From NCBI GenBank assembly GCA_902363455.1, contig CABJAC010000001.1:248001-312000 (forward strand): a stretch of DNA of 64,000 bases, read 5' to 3'. The first letter of the stretch is position 1; the number at the start of each line of letters is the position of its first letter. Positions 49,292 through 59,808 of the stretch are shown piece by piece. The notes under the pieces were generated by a model. That model was given only the letters and a program-made list of their open reading frames with translations, was not told where the DNA came from and did not search any database. Position numbers and translations under genes: made by a program. The DNA is from Caryophanales bacterium. Lineage in GTDB: Bacteria > Bacillota > Bacilli > Exiguobacteriales > Exiguobacteriaceae.

Positions 49292-50836
49292 ATGATTCCG
49301 TACAAACACGAACCATTCACGGACTTCTCACAGGAAGCAAACAAGAAAGCGTTCGAAGAGGCGTTAACTCTTGTATCGAAAGAGCTTGGGAAAGATTATC
49401 CACTCGTCATCGGGGGAGAACGTGTGACGACAGAGGACAAAATCGTTTCTGTCAATCCGGCAAACAAAGAAGAAATCGTCGGACGCGTTTCGAAAGCGAC
49501 ACAAGCACACGCTGAAGATGCGATGCAGGCAGCAGTCAAAGCATTTGAGACGTGGAAATTCGTCAATCCGAGTGTTCGTGCGGACGTCTTATTCAAAGCG
49601 GCGAACATCATCCGGAAACGGAAACATGAATTCTCGGCTTATCTCGTCAAAGAAGCGGGCAAACCATGGAACGAAGCGGATGCAGATACAGCAGAAGCGA
49701 TTGATTTCCTGGAGTACTATGCGCGTCAGATGCTTGTCTTAAAAGAAGGTAAAAAAGTCGAGAGCCGTCCGGGTGAATACAACCGGTACGACTACATTCC
49801 ACTCGGTGTCGGTGTCATCATCTCACCATGGAACTTCCCGCTTGCCATCATGGCAGGAACAGCGGTTGCTGCGATCGTGGCAGGTAACCCGATCCTCTTG
49901 AAACCAGCATCGACGACACCGGTTGTCGCTGCGAAATTCGTTGAAGTCATGGAACAGGCAGGTCTTCCAGCCGGCGTCTTGAACTTCATTCCGGGACCAG
50001 GCGCAGAAGTCGGAGATTACCTCGTGGATCATCCGAAAACACGTTTTATCAGCTTCACGGGTTCACGTGATGTCGGACTCCGCATCAACGAACGTGCTTC
50101 GAAATTGAACGACGGTCAAATCTGGCTCAAACGTGTCATCGCGGAAATGGGCGGAAAAGACACGATGGTCATCGATGAGTCAGCAGACCTCGATTATGCA
50201 GCAGACATGATCACGAAAGCTGCATTTGGCTTCTCCGGTCAAAAATGTTCAGCATGTTCACGTGTCGTCGCACTCGATTCGGTTTACGACGAATTGCTCG
50301 CGAAAGTCGTCGAGAACACGAACAAACTCAGTATCGGGAACCCGGTCGACGTGACGAACAACGTTGGACCTGTCATCGATGCAGCAGCTTTCAAGAAAAT
50401 CACATCGTACTTCGATGTCGCAAAACAAGAAGGCCGGATCGCAGCAGGTGGTACGGCGGATGATTCTACAGGATACTTCGTATCGCCGACAATCGTTGCT
50501 GACGTGCAACCAACTGACCGTCTGATGCAAGAAGAAATCTTCGGACCAGTCGTTGCCTTCACGAAAGCAAAAGACTTCAAAGAAGCGATCGATATCGCCA
50601 ACAACACGGAGTACGGTTTGACAGGTGCTGTCATCACTCAAGATCGTACGAACCAAGAATATGCGCGTGCGAACTTCCACGTTGGTAACTTGTACTTCAA
50701 CCGTGGTTGCACAGGCGCAATCGTTGGATACCAACCGTTTGGCGGATTCAACATGTCAGGAACGGATTCAAAAGCGGGCGGACCGGATTACTTGACTTTA
50801 CACCTTCAAGCAAAAACTACTTCTGAAATGTTCTAA
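49292..50836 (+). CDS. rocA: L-glutamate gamma-semialdehyde dehydrogenase (delta-1-pyrroline-5-carboxylate dehydrogenase)
   Basis: 514 aa from ATG 49292 (AAGGGGGAATAGAG ahead); a start 120 nt earlier would extend it through the promoter region and is rejected. ALDH fold: [33 protein letters not shown], Glu in IAEMGGKD, catalytic Cys in [13 protein letters not shown]. Oxidises glutamate semialdehyde (from proline or arginine) to glutamate with NAD+. Followed by putP, the proline importer; no proline dehydrogenase here. Length and start ([12 protein letters not shown]) match RocA of Bacillus. Confidence 0.94.
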   Translation: MIPYKHEPFTDFSQEANKKAFEEALTLVSKELGKDYPLVIGGERVTTEDKIVSVNPANKEEIVGRVSKATQAHAEDAMQAAVKAFETWKFVNPSVRADVLFKAANIIRKRKHEFSAYLVKEAGKPWNEADADTAEAIDFLEYYARQMLVLKEGKKVESRPGEYNRYDYIPLGVGVIISPWNFPLAIMAGTAVAAIVAGNPILLKPASTTPVVAAKFVEVMEQAGLPAGVLNFIPGPGAEVGDYLVDHPKTRFISFTGSRDVGLRINERASKLNDGQIWLKRVIAEMGGKDTMVIDESADLDYAADMITKAAFGFSGQKCSACSRVVALDSVYDELLAKVVENTNKLSIGNPVDVTNNVGPVIDAAAFKKITSYFDVAKQEGRIAAGGTADDSTGYFVSPTIVADVQPTDRLMQEEIFGPVVAFTKAKDFKEAIDIANNTEYGLTGAVITQDRTNQEYARANFHVGNLYFNRGCTGAIVGYQPFGGFNMSGTDSKAGGPDYLTLHLQAKTTSEMF

Positions 50837-50854
50837 AATGATGTTTAATAGATG

Positions 50855-50890
50855 AAACGGGTATGCAACCTGCATACCCGTTTTCTTTTT
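50855..50890 (+). terminator. Terminator of rocA
   Basis: AAACGGGTATGCA pairs perfectly with TGCATACCCGTTT around ACC, followed by TCTTTTT. putP may therefore need its own promoter or read-through. Confidence 0.9.
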
Positions 50891-50915
50891 ACACCATAGA
50901 AAAGGGGGAGCAAGG

Positions 50916-52427
50916 ATGAATGGAATGTGGTTTGCGATTTTGTTGTATCTCGGCCTGATGGTCGCGCTTGGTATCATCGCGTATTATCGGACGAAAAACA
51001 TGAATGATTATATGCTGGGAGGTCGTACGATTGGTCCCGTCGTCACTGCGCTCTCGGCCGGAGCAAGTGATATGAGTGGTTGGTTGTTGATGGGATTGCC
51101 GGGCGCGATGTTTGCAACTGGTCTGTCCAGTGGGTGGATTGTCATTGGTTTACTGGCTGGTGCTTATGCCAACTGGCTGCTCGTCGCACCGCGTTTACGT
51201 GCATATACGGCGCACGCGGGAGATGCAATCACGATTCCGGATTATTTTGAAAAACGGTTCCATGACAAAAGTGGAGTCCTGCGTACAGTTTCAGCTGGAG
51301 TTATCTTAATATTCTTTATAATGTACGCATCAAGCGGTTTTGTCGCCGGGGGTCGTTTGTTTGAATCGGTCTTCGGGCTCGAGTATACAACCGGCTTATG
51401 GATTTTGGCAGGTGTCGTCATTGCTTATGTCTTTCTCGGAGGATTCCTCGCAGTCAGTTGGACGGATGTCGTTCAAGGGATGATCATGGTCATCGCGTTA
51501 TTGATTGTTCCTGGCGTTACCTTAGCGCTTAGCGGTGGTATCAATGAGACGCTTGAGACGATCCGTTCAACGGACGGTTCGAAACTCGAACTGTTCAAAG
51601 GAACGACTGTGATTGGAATCGTATCCTTGCTCGCTTGGGGTCTTGGTTACTTTGGTCAACCGCACATCATCGTCCGTTTTATGGCGATTCGAAATCTGCA
51701 TGAGATGAAAGCGGCTCGCCGGGTCGGGATGATTTGGATGACGTTCTCGATTGTCGGCGCAATGGTAACAGGATTATTCGGATACGCTTATTTCACGCAA
51801 CAAGGCGGAACGCTTGAAAATCCAGAGAACGTCTTCATTCAACTGTCACGTGATTTATTCCCAGGGTTCATCACGGGATTATTACTAGCAGCATTGCTCG
51901 CTGCTATCATGTCGACGATTTCGACGCAACTGCTCGTCTCGTCAAGTGCGGCAACGAATGATTTTTACCAACGTTTCTTTAAACGACACGCATCGGATAA
52001 AGAGTTGATGGTCATGGGTCGAATCATGGTACTCGTTGTGGCGCTTCTCGCGATCCTTTTGTCATTCGGAGCGCAGAAATCGATTTTGACACTTGTCGGA
52101 TACGCATGGGCCGGATTTGGAGCGGCCTTTGGACCGGTCGTGTTATTCAGTCTGTTATGGCGCCGGATGAACAAAACTGGAGCACTTGCTTCGATGATTA
52201 CAGGATCGGTAGTTGTCATCGGTTGGATCTTGATGGTCCAAAACGTCAGTGGTCTGCCATCGTACATCGCTGATCTGTATGAAATGATTCCAGCGTTTCT
52301 GGCCTCCACGATTGCGCTTGTCGCAGGGAGTTTGTTGACGAAGGCTCCGAGTCAAGCAATCTATGATGAATTTGATGAAGTGCAGGCTCAACTCAAAGGA
52401 GCGGAGCAACAACGCAAAGTCGTTTAA
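50916..52427 (+). CDS. putP: PutP, sodium/proline symporter
   Basis: 503 aa, about 13 transmembrane segments, SSS family. Seen: YMLGGRTIGPVVTALSAGAS, DMSGWLLMGLPGA (Na+ and substrate region), ITIPDYFEKRFHDKSG, LSTQLLVSS-like region (STISTQLLVSSSAATNDFYQ). Imports proline with sodium, as nutrient and osmoprotectant. Start ATG 50916 behind GGGGGAG. Next to rocA, giving a proline-to-glutamate link. Confidence 0.94.
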   Translation: MNGMWFAILLYLGLMVALGIIAYYRTKNMNDYMLGGRTIGPVVTALSAGASDMSGWLLMGLPGAMFATGLSSGWIVIGLLAGAYANWLLVAPRLRAYTAHAGDAITIPDYFEKRFHDKSGVLRTVSAGVILIFFIMYASSGFVAGGRLFESVFGLEYTTGLWILAGVVIAYVFLGGFLAVSWTDVVQGMIMVIALLIVPGVTLALSGGINETLETIRSTDGSKLELFKGTTVIGIVSLLAWGLGYFGQPHIIVRFMAIRNLHEMKAARRVGMIWMTFSIVGAMVTGLFGYAYFTQQGGTLENPENVFIQLSRDLFPGFITGLLLAALLAAIMSTISTQLLVSSSAATNDFYQRFFKRHASDKELMVMGRIMVLVVALLAILLSFGAQKSILTLVGYAWAGFGAAFGPVVLFSLLWRRMNKTGALASMITGSVVVIGWILMVQNVSGLPSYIADLYEMIPAFLASTIALVAGSLLTKAPSQAIYDEFDEVQAQLKGAEQQRKVV

Positions 52428-52439
52428 TAGCTTCTCGGA

Positions 52440-52473
52440 AATGTCCGGTGCCTGGTGTACCGGGCATTTTTTT
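52440..52473 (+). terminator. Terminator of putP
   Basis: AATGTCCGGT pairs with ACCGGGCATT (one G-U pair) around GCCTGGTGT, followed by T7. Confidence 0.88.
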
Positions 52474-52526
52474 CTTCTATAGAAGAAACTAACTGACTGA
52501 ACATATCTTTACATAAAACATATATG

Positions 52527-52554
52527 TTGCCCAAGTGCAAAAAAAGCGTATACT
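52527..52554 (+). promoter_or_regulatory. mntH promoter with an overlapping palindrome (candidate MntR operator)
   Basis: -35 TTGCCC (52527-52532), a 16-nt spacer, -10 TATACT (52549-52554). The palindrome TTGC-N6-GCAA (52527-52540) covers the -35 box, a usual place for a repressor. MntR control of mntH is known in Bacilli, but the exact box differs, so this is a candidate only. Confidence 0.45.
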
Positions 52555-52578
52555 AACAACTAAAGAGAGGTGAGGCAA

Positions 52579-53799
52579 ATGATGAGTCAACCTGTCGTTC
52601 CAGTGGAACGGTTGAAAAAAAGACAGTATATTGGACCGGCTTTCGTCGCAGCCGTTGCTTATCTCGATCCGGGGAATTTCGCGACGAACATGACAGCAGG
52701 GGCGCAATACGGCTTTTTGCTGTTGTGGGTGATTGTCGGGGCCAACTTAATGGCAGTGATGATTCAGACGCTGTCAGCGAAACTGGGGCTGATCAGCAAT
52801 ATGAGTCTTGCCGAAGTGATTCGGGATGAATTGTCACCGGTCATGCGCGTCTTTTACTGGGCACAGGCCGAACTCGTCGCAATGGCGACAGACTTGGCGG
52901 AGTTTGTCGGTGCCGCACTCGGCTTTAATTTGTTATTCGGGATCGATTTGAAAATCGCAGCGTTGCTGACGGCACTCGCCTCGTTCATCATCCTTGGGTT
53001 TGAACGGAAAGGGTTACGGCATTTTGAAGCCGTCATCGGGGCATTGGTGCTCGTCATCGCACTCGCGTTTGCGATCCAAGTCATCGAAGTCAAACCGGTT
53101 CTGCGGGATGTCGCCGGCGGACTGATTCCCGGATTTTCCGGGACAACGAGCATTGTTCTTGCAGCAGGGATGTTAGGGGCGACCGTCATGCCGCACGCGA
53201 TTTATCTTCATTCCGATTTAACGAAACGACGGATGGGAACGATTGCTGATAAAAAAGGTTTGTTGCAGATTCAGAAACTGGATATTTGGGCGGCAATGTT
53301 GATTGCGGGGGCGGTCAACGGAGCCATGCTCGTCATTGCGGCAACCGTTTTTTACGGTACGAGCCAACAGGCCGAGACACTCGAAAGTATTTTTCATGGA
53401 CTTGGAACGTCACTCGGGGGTGCAGCACCTTATCTGTTCGGCGGAGCCCTGTTGATTTCCGGACTTGCCTCGTCAAGTGTCGGGACGATGTCTGGTGATG
53501 CGATCATGCGCGGTTTCTTGAAGATGGAGATTCCGATCTTCCTCAGACGCAGTATCACGATGTTACCGGCCATTATCCTGCTGTTATCCGGATTTGATCC
53601 GACACGTGCCTTAATCTGGAGTCAAGTCGCGTTATCGTTTGGTATTCCGTTTGCGTTGATTCCGTTGATTCGTGCGACATCAAGTGAACGGATCATGGGG
53701 AACTATAAAAATCGGGCGCTGACAAAAGGTGTTGCCTGGACAATCGTCAGTATCGTCATCGTCTTTAATCTTTACTTGCTGAGCGACCTTTTATTTTGA
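52579..53799 (+). CDS. mntH: MntH, Nramp-family manganese transporter
   Basis: About 406 aa from ATG 52579 (AGAGGTGAG ahead; a second ATG follows at 52582 and a GTG lies at 52570). About 11 membrane segments. Nramp signatures: YLDPGNFATNM (metal-binding DPGN), GATVMPHAIYLHS (Met-Pro-His) and GLASSSVGTMSGDAIM. Proton-driven Mn2+ (and Fe2+) uptake. Single gene; possible manganese control through the palindromic promoter. Confidence 0.94.
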   Translation: MMSQPVVPVERLKKRQYIGPAFVAAVAYLDPGNFATNMTAGAQYGFLLLWVIVGANLMAVMIQTLSAKLGLISNMSLAEVIRDELSPVMRVFYWAQAELVAMATDLAEFVGAALGFNLLFGIDLKIAALLTALASFIILGFERKGLRHFEAVIGALVLVIALAFAIQVIEVKPVLRDVAGGLIPGFSGTTSIVLAAGMLGATVMPHAIYLHSDLTKRRMGTIADKKGLLQIQKLDIWAAMLIAGAVNGAMLVIAATVFYGTSQQAETLESIFHGLGTSLGGAAPYLFGGALLISGLASSSVGTMSGDAIMRGFLKMEIPIFLRRSITMLPAIILLLSGFDPTRALIWSQVALSFGIPFALIPLIRATSSERIMGNYKNRALTKGVAWTIVSIVIVFNLYLLSDLLF

Positions 53800-53819
53800 A
53801 TAATCAGATTTCTTGTTTT

Positions 53820-53931
53820 GCTTGTCGACAGCTTGGGTAATTCATAACTAGAAGCTTTCTGCCCGGAAGCTTTGCTACCCCTATAAGGACGATGGTGCGG
53901 ACCTCCCCCCGATGCACCATCGTCTTTTTTG
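53820..53931 (+). ncRNA. Candidate small RNA or mntH 3' UTR with C-rich loops
   Basis: About 110 nt after mntH ending in the strong terminator below. It contains an AAGCTTTC..GGAAGCTT stem with loop TGCCC, then GCTACCCC, and a terminator loop with CCTCCCCCC. C-rich unpaired loops that are anti-Shine-Dalgarno sequences are a feature of trans-acting Gram-positive sRNAs such as RsaE and FsrA. The promoter is unclear, so it could come from the mntH transcript by processing. Candidate only. Confidence 0.3.
53887..53931 (+). terminator. Terminator after mntH
   Basis: GACGATGGTGC pairs perfectly with GCACCATCGTC around a loop rich in C (CCTCCCCCC), followed by T6. Confidence 0.9.
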
Positions 53932-54000
53932 TCTGGACAAAAAGTGCTATGATTAGAAATAGTGTAAAATATATTGAAAAAGTTCCGGAGGTGGAATCAG

Positions 54001-54291
54001 ATGGCAAAGATTAATGAAGAACAAGTCCGCCATGTGGCGCATTTAGCACGTCTCGCCGTAACAGATGAAGAGGTTCAACAATTTACCGTTCAACTCGAGA
54101 AGATTCTTGGGTTTGCTGAACAATTAAATGAGCTCGATACGACAGGAGTCGAACCGACGACACACGTCCTCGATCTTAAAAACGTCTTGCGTAAAGATGA
54201 AGTACGTCCGTCGCTTCCGCGCACGGAAGTAGAACGACTCTCACCTGATTGGGAAGACGGACAAGTCCGTGTCCCGGCAGTATTCGAATAA
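54001..54291 (+). CDS. gatC: GatC, subunit C of aspartyl/glutamyl-tRNA amidotransferase
   Basis: 96 aa from ATG 54001 behind GGAGGTGG. Signature [14 protein letters not shown], then [20 protein letters not shown] and [11 protein letters not shown]. GatCAB amidates misacylated Glu-tRNA(Gln) (and Asp-tRNA(Asn)) in bacteria without GlnRS. First of the operon gatC-gatA-gatB; 16 nt to gatA. A TGCTATGAT extended -10 lies at about 53945. Confidence 0.95.
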   Translation: MAKINEEQVRHVAHLARLAVTDEEVQQFTVQLEKILGFAEQLNELDTTGVEPTTHVLDLKNVLRKDEVRPSLPRTEVERLSPDWEDGQVRVPAVFE

Positions 54292-54307
54292 GGAGGAGAC
54301 CACCGAT

Positions 54308-55750
54308 ATGTCACTTTTTGAACATGGTGTAAAGAACTTACACACACTCGTTAAAGATGGGGAAGTCAAAGTATCCGAACTTGTCCAGGAATCGTTTGAC
54401 CGGATTGACCGCGTTGACGAAAAAATCGGAGCCTTTCTGTCTCTGAATGAAGAGGCTTTCGAACAAGCAAAACGAATGGACGAACTTGCAAAACATGAGG
54501 CAAATCCATTATTCGGTTTACCGATTGGTGTTAAAGACAATATCGTCACGAAAGGAATGACGACGACATGTGGTTCGAAGTTCCTTGAAAACTTTGTACC
54601 GGCACATGATGCGACGGTCGTCGAACGTTTGCATGAAGCAGGCGCCGTTACAATCGGGAAGTTGAACATGGATGAGTTTGCGATGGGATCGTCCAACGAA
54701 AACTCGGCCTATAAACCGGTTCGCAACCCGTGGAACACGAAACACGTGCCAGGCGGCTCGTCAGGCGGCTCAGCGGCAGCTGTCGCAGCCGGAGAAGTCT
54801 TGTTCAGCCTTGGTTCTGATACGGGTGGTTCGATCCGTCAGCCGGCTGCTTACTGTGGTGTCGTCGGTTTAAAACCGACATACGGTCTTGTTTCGCGTTA
54901 CGGTCTCGTTGCCTTCGCCTCATCACTTGACCAAATTGGTCCATTGACACGGACGGTCGAAGACAATGCCTACTTATTGAGCGCAATTGCCGGACATTGT
55001 GACATGGATTCGACGTCAGCCAACGTCAATCCGACTGATTACACACAAGCGTTAACAGGTGATATTAAAGGCTTGAAGATTGCCGTTCCGAAAGAATACT
55101 TCGGTGAAGGAATCAGTGAAGGCGTCAAGGACAACATCCGGACGGCAATCAAGAAACTTGAGTCGCTTGGTGCGACGGTTGATGAAGTCTCGCTTCCGAA
55201 CTCGAAATATGCACTTGCGACATATTATTTGCTCGCTTCTTCAGAAGCGTCATCGAACTTGGCACGTTTCGACGGAATCCGTTATGGTGTCCGCGCGGAA
55301 GCTGATGCACTCGAAGACGTCTTCAAGTATTCACGGGCCCAAGGTTTCGGTGACGAAGTCAAACGCCGGATCATGCTCGGCACATATGCCCTCAGCTCAG
55401 GGTACTATGATGCGTACTATAAAAAAGCACAACAAGCCCGGACGTTGATCAAACAAGATTTTGACCAAGTCCTTGCAAAATACGATGTCATCATCGGACC
55501 AACCGCTCCGACACCAGCCTTTGAACTCGGTGCACAAAACGACGATCCGGTCACGATGTATGCCAACGATATCCTGACGATTCCAATCAACTTGGCAGGA
55601 GTACCGGCGATTTCGGTTCCAGCCGGTCTCGTCGACGGACTACCGGTCGGTTTGCAAATCATCGGAAAACACTTTGACGAGGCGACGATTTATCGTGCGG
55701 CGCATGCATTTGAGCTTGCGACCGGTGGATTCGCGCTTCCGAAGCTATAA
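54308..55750 (+). CDS. gatA: GatA, amidase subunit of GatCAB
   Basis: 480 aa from ATG 54308 (AAGGAGGAG ahead). Amidase-signature Ser-cisSer-Lys triad: Lys in [13 protein letters not shown], the cis-Ser in [14 protein letters not shown], and the nucleophile Ser in [15 protein letters not shown]. Releases ammonia from glutamine for transfer to the misacylated tRNA on GatB. The gatB start follows its stop by 13 nt. Confidence 0.97.
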   Translation: MSLFEHGVKNLHTLVKDGEVKVSELVQESFDRIDRVDEKIGAFLSLNEEAFEQAKRMDELAKHEANPLFGLPIGVKDNIVTKGMTTTCGSKFLENFVPAHDATVVERLHEAGAVTIGKLNMDEFAMGSSNENSAYKPVRNPWNTKHVPGGSSGGSAAAVAAGEVLFSLGSDTGGSIRQPAAYCGVVGLKPTYGLVSRYGLVAFASSLDQIGPLTRTVEDNAYLLSAIAGHCDMDSTSANVNPTDYTQALTGDIKGLKIAVPKEYFGEGISEGVKDNIRTAIKKLESLGATVDEVSLPNSKYALATYYLLASSEASSNLARFDGIRYGVRAEADALEDVFKYSRAQGFGDEVKRRIMLGTYALSSGYYDAYYKKAQQARTLIKQDFDQVLAKYDVIIGPTAPTPAFELGAQNDDPVTMYANDILTIPINLAGVPAISVPAGLVDGLPVGLQIIGKHFDEATIYRAAHAFELATGGFALPKL

Positions 55751-55763
55751 AGGAGAATGCCTT

Positions 55764-57197
55764 ATGAACTTTGAAACAGTCATCGGTATTGAGGTCCATG
55801 CCGAATTAAATACGAATACGAAGATGTTTTGCGGGTGTGCCCGGGAATACGGGGCAGAAACGAACACGAAGACATGCCCGATCTGTCTCGGACATCCCGG
55901 CGTTCTGCCGAAAATCAATGAAAAAGCGGTTGAACTCGCCGTTCGTGCCGCCATGGCGTTGAACTGTCACGTTGCCGATCAAACGAAATTCGACCGGAAA
56001 AACTATTTTTATCCGGATACGCCAAAAGCCTATCAAATTTCGCAGTTTGATCAGCCAATCGGTTTTGACGGCTACATCGATGCTGAAGTGGACGGCGAAA
56101 CAAAACGTTTCCGGATCGAACGCGTCCACCTCGAAGAAGATGCCGGGAAGATGAACCACACCGGTGCCAACCATTCGGTCGTCGACTTCAACCGGACCGG
56201 CGCACCGTTGATCGAGATCGTCAGTGAAGCGGACATGCGCTCACCAAAAGAAGCGGTCGCGTATCTCGAACGTCTCAAAGAAGTGTTGCAGTATGCCGGC
56301 GTCTCGGACGTTAAGATGGAAGAGGGATCGTTACGGTGCGACTGTAACATCTCCGTCCGTCCCTACGGACAAGAGAAGTTCGGTACAAAAACCGAGCTGA
56401 AGAACTTAAACTCATTCGGAAACGTCTTAAAAGGTCTTGAGTTTGAAGAAGACCGCCACCGTAAGCTGTTGTTATCCGGCGGTGTCATGCGCCAGGAGAC
56501 ACTTCGTTTTGACGAAGCGAAAAAACAAACCGTCTTGATGCGGGTCAAAGAAGGCGCGTCTGATTACCGCTACTTCCCGGAACCGGATCTCGTTAAGTTG
56601 GTCCTTGATCACGACTGGAAAGAAGCGATTCGTGCCGGTATCCCGGAATTACCGGATGCCCGCCGTGTCCGGTATCAGGAAGCGCTTGGTCTATCGGCGT
56701 ATGACGCGAAACAACTGACGGTCACACGTGAGATGGCGGAATACTTCGAAGCGACGATTGCAGCGGGTGCGGAACCGAAAGCAGCGGCCAACTGGACGGT
56801 TGGTGAAGTCCAAGGTCACTTGAACAAATCAACGGAAACGTTTGACACGATCAAGTTGACACCGGTCCGCCTTGCGGAAATGATCGAATTGATCGCCGGC
56901 GGTACGATTTCATCAAAAATCGCGAAACAAGTCTTCACGGCAGTCATCGAACAAGGCGTCGAGCCACGTGCTTACGTCGAAGAACAGGGACTCGCTCAAA
57001 TTTCGGACGAAGGACTGCTTCGCGGACTTGTCGTCGAGATGTTTGAAGCGAATCCGGCTGTCGTCGAAGAACTCGTCAACGGACGCGACCGGAAAAAAGG
57101 CTTCGTCATCGGTCAAATCATGAAAAAAACAAAAGGAATGGCGAATCCGGCATTACTGGATCAACTGTTCTACGAAGAACTCGAAAAATTAAAATAA
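55764..57197 (+). CDS. gatB: GatB, tRNA-binding kinase subunit of GatCAB
   Basis: 477 aa from ATG 55764 (AAAGGAG ahead). Starts [15 protein letters not shown]; four Cys of the zinc site appear as [11 protein letters not shown] and [10 protein letters not shown]. Later [29 protein letters not shown], and the C-terminal YqeY-like domain from about residue 330 ([20 protein letters not shown]). Last gene of the operon; a terminator follows. Confidence 0.97.
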   Translation: MNFETVIGIEVHAELNTNTKMFCGCAREYGAETNTKTCPICLGHPGVLPKINEKAVELAVRAAMALNCHVADQTKFDRKNYFYPDTPKAYQISQFDQPIGFDGYIDAEVDGETKRFRIERVHLEEDAGKMNHTGANHSVVDFNRTGAPLIEIVSEADMRSPKEAVAYLERLKEVLQYAGVSDVKMEEGSLRCDCNISVRPYGQEKFGTKTELKNLNSFGNVLKGLEFEEDRHRKLLLSGGVMRQETLRFDEAKKQTVLMRVKEGASDYRYFPEPDLVKLVLDHDWKEAIRAGIPELPDARRVRYQEALGLSAYDAKQLTVTREMAEYFEATIAAGAEPKAAANWTVGEVQGHLNKSTETFDTIKLTPVRLAEMIELIAGGTISSKIAKQVFTAVIEQGVEPRAYVEEQGLAQISDEGLLRGLVVEMFEANPAVVEELVNGRDRKKGFVIGQIMKKTKGMANPALLDQLFYEELEKLK

Positions 57198-57205
57198 GCT
57201 CTGTT

Positions 57206-57260
57206 GAAGCACTGGTGTCCTTCCTTGAATCAAGAGGAAGATACCGGTGCTTCTTTTTTT
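57206..57260 (+). terminator. Terminator of gatCAB
   Basis: GAAGCACTGGTGTCCTTCC pairs with GGAAGATACCGGTGCTTC with small mismatches, then T7. Confidence 0.85.
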
Positions 57261-57344
57261 GCCTTTGTAATGTGCCGGGACTTCATGTAAAATAAAACAG
57301 TTATGTATCAAATGGATCGGTTGAGTAAAAAAGGAGAAAATCTT

Positions 57345-58313
57345 ATGAGACCTAGAGCGCGAGTGATTTATAACCCGACTTCCGGGAAAGAGATGGTAAA
57401 GCGAAATCTGCCGTATATCTTGGACCGGCTGGAAGCAGCGGGTTATGAGACTTCCGTCTATTCGACGAAAGCGGTCGGTGACGCGACATATGAAGCAGCA
57501 CGGGCCTGTGAAGCCGAATTTGACCTTGTCGTTGCTGCAGGTGGAGATGGAACGTTAAACGAGGTAATCAGCGGGATGGCATCGTATCCGGTTCGTCCCA
57601 AACTGGGCGTCTTACCGGTCGGAACGACTAACGATTTTGGTCGGGCGATGCGGATTCCTTTGACGATCGAAGGGGCAATGGATGTCATCTGTACGGGATA
57701 TACGATGCCCGTCGACATCGGTAAGATTGAAGGGACGACAGGTACCCACTATTTTATCAACATCGCAGGTGGCGGCATCATGACAGAATTGTCCTATGAA
57801 GTTCCGTCTAAACTCAAGACTGCGCTTGGACAGTTGGCGTACTACGTCAAAGGAATGGAAAAACTTCCGCAAATCCGTCCGACGTATGTAGAACTTGAGC
57901 ATGAACGGGGAATCTTTAAAGGAGAAGTCATGCTGTTCTTGACCTCAAATACGAACTCGGTAGGCGGTTTTGAGAAACTTTCGCCGAATGCTTCCCTCAA
58001 TGATGGACGTTTTGATTTATTCATTTTGAAAAAGTGTAATCTCGTCGAGTTAATCCGTGTCATGCGGTTGGCGTTAAAAGGGGATCACTTTTCGGACCCT
58101 TGCATTGAACACGTGACGACGTCTTTCGTCCGGATGCGAAATACATCCGAGATGAGCTTGAACATCGATGGTGAATTTGGCGGGATTTGTGAAGGGGAGA
58201 TGACGAATCTTCAATCGCATTTTGACGTCATGACGCCGAAGTTCCGGATTGATGAGATGGAAACGATCAATTTACAGCTACAAGCAGAAGAACAGGAAAC
58301 AAATCTCGCATAA
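57345..58313 (+). CDS. dgkB: Diacylglycerol kinase (DgkB/YegS family)
   Basis: 322 aa from ATG 57345 behind AAAGGAG. Begins RARVIYNPTSGKE; nucleotide site VVAAGGDGTLNEVISGMA at about residues 63-80; PVGTTNDFGRAMRIP; IAGGGIMTELSYE. Soluble lipid kinase that returns diacylglycerol from lipoteichoic acid synthesis to phosphatidic acid. 29 nt before the rRNA methyltransferase gene, likely co-transcribed. Confidence 0.92.
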   Translation: MRPRARVIYNPTSGKEMVKRNLPYILDRLEAAGYETSVYSTKAVGDATYEAARACEAEFDLVVAAGGDGTLNEVISGMASYPVRPKLGVLPVGTTNDFGRAMRIPLTIEGAMDVICTGYTMPVDIGKIEGTTGTHYFINIAGGGIMTELSYEVPSKLKTALGQLAYYVKGMEKLPQIRPTYVELEHERGIFKGEVMLFLTSNTNSVGGFEKLSPNASLNDGRFDLFILKKCNLVELIRVMRLALKGDHFSDPCIEHVTTSFVRMRNTSEMSLNIDGEFGGICEGEMTNLQSHFDVMTPKFRIDEMETINLQLQAEEQETNLA

Positions 58314-58342
58314 GGTGCGGGATTTTCTAGGAGGAAAATAAC

Positions 58343-59713
58343 ATGATTCCAGTACAAAAAAATGACGAGCATGTCGTCGAGATTGTTGATTTGACACACG
58401 ACGGTTCAGGAGTCGCGCGGATTGACGGCTACACGGTCTTTATTCCCGGTGCATTACCGACGGAACAAGTCAAAGTAAAAATCACGAAAACAACGAAATC
58501 ATACGGTTTCGGACGAATCATTCGTCAAAAAACGAAGAGTGTCGATCGTGTTGAACCACCTTGTCCGGTCTACAACCAGTGTGGCGGATGCCAACTGCAG
58601 CATCTCTCTTATGAAGCGGAACTAAAATTCAAACATAACCGTGTCCGTGACGCCTTCGCCCGTCTAGCTGGTCTTGAGATTCCGGTCCACGAAACGATGG
58701 GTATGGAAGATCCATGGGGATACCGCAACAAGGCACAAGTTCCGGTCGCGTTCCAATCAAACAAATTAATGGCTGGTTTTTATCAAAAACGCAGTCACCG
58801 GATCATCGATATGGATTACTGTCTGATCCAAAACAAAGAAAATGATGAAGCGATTCAAGCGGTTCGCAAAGTATTGGCTGACCTGAAAGTTCCGGCGTAT
58901 GACGAAAAGAAAAACAGCGGTGTCATCCGTCACATCATGGCGCGTCACGGTTATCATACAAACGAATTGATGATCGTCCTCGTGACGAAAGTCAAACAAT
59001 TGCGTGGTGTCGATAAAATCGTCGAAGGCATCTTAAAAGCCGTCCCGAACGTCACATCGATCCAGCACAACATCAACCCGGATGAGACGAACGTCATCTT
59101 AGGAAAACGAAACATCGTCTTACACGGACCAGCTGTCATCCGCGACCAAATCGCCGGATTGACGTATGAAATTTCACCACACTCGTTCTTCCAGGTTAAT
59201 CCGTTACAAACGGAAAAACTGTACGGAAAAGCACTCGAGTACGCACAATTGACAGGCAATGAAATCGTCGTTGATGCCTACTGCGGAATCGGTTCGATTT
59301 CGTTATCACTGGCCCAACAGGCGAAACACGTTTACGGCATCGAGATGGTCCCACAAGCGATTGACGATGCACGCCGAAATGCGAAAGCGAACGGCATCGA
59401 CAACGTGTCGTTTGAATATGGAACAGCAGAAACGGTCATGCCAGCGCTCGTTAAAGGCGGCATCAAGCCGGACGTGATCGTCGTCGACCCACCACGTAAA
59501 GGGTGTGACGAAGAATTCCTTCGTGCCGCTGCGGAAGTCGCGCCACAACGGATCGTTTACGTCTCTTGTAATGCATCCACACAAGCGCGTGACGCGAAGT
59601 TGCTTGCTGAACTTGGTTACAAGCTGATGGAAGTGACACCTGTCGATATGTTCCCGCATACGACACACGTCGAAAGTGTGGCACTCTTCGTACGTGAAAC
59701 GAATGAGGCATAA
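58343..59713 (+). CDS. RlmD/RlmCD-type 23S rRNA (uracil-5)-methyltransferase
   Basis: 456 aa. TRAM domain (about 8-62), Fe-S cluster cysteines 74, 80 and 83 (CPVYNQCGGC) and a fourth in MDYCLIQ, then a SAM-dependent TrmA-type domain: DAYCGIGSISLSLAQQ, IVVDPPRKGC and catalytic Cys in VYVSCNAST. Methylates U747 or U1939 in 23S rRNA; which site, or both as in B. subtilis RlmCD, cannot be told from sequence. Follows dgkB. Confidence 0.93.
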   Translation: MIPVQKNDEHVVEIVDLTHDGSGVARIDGYTVFIPGALPTEQVKVKITKTTKSYGFGRIIRQKTKSVDRVEPPCPVYNQCGGCQLQHLSYEAELKFKHNRVRDAFARLAGLEIPVHETMGMEDPWGYRNKAQVPVAFQSNKLMAGFYQKRSHRIIDMDYCLIQNKENDEAIQAVRKVLADLKVPAYDEKKNSGVIRHIMARHGYHTNELMIVLVTKVKQLRGVDKIVEGILKAVPNVTSIQHNINPDETNVILGKRNIVLHGPAVIRDQIAGLTYEISPHSFFQVNPLQTEKLYGKALEYAQLTGNEIVVDAYCGIGSISLSLAQQAKHVYGIEMVPQAIDDARRNAKANGIDNVSFEYGTAETVMPALVKGGIKPDVIVVDPPRKGCDEEFLRAAAEVAPQRIVYVSCNASTQARDAKLLAELGYKLMEVTPVDMFPHTTHVESVALFVRETNEA

Positions 59714-59735
59714 GAATAGATTGTAACATGACAAA

Positions 59736-59784
59736 AGACGCTGTGACTCTCGAAACATCATCGAGAGTCACAGCGTCTTTTTTT
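59736..59784. terminator. Strong terminator after the rRNA methyltransferase gene
   Basis: AGACGCTGTGACTCTCGA pairs perfectly with TCGAGAGTCACAGCGTCT around AACATCA, with A and T tracts on the two flanks. It serves this gene and possibly the convergent glycosyltransferase gene. Confidence 0.92.
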
Positions 59785-59808
59785 CATGCCGGCTTGTGCA
59801 AGTGAGTA

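Noticed and set aside
50258..50734. Two long leftward frames opposite rocA (158 and 117 codons)
   Set aside because: Both lie inside the conserved catalytic region of rocA and have no ribosome site; they reflect codon bias.
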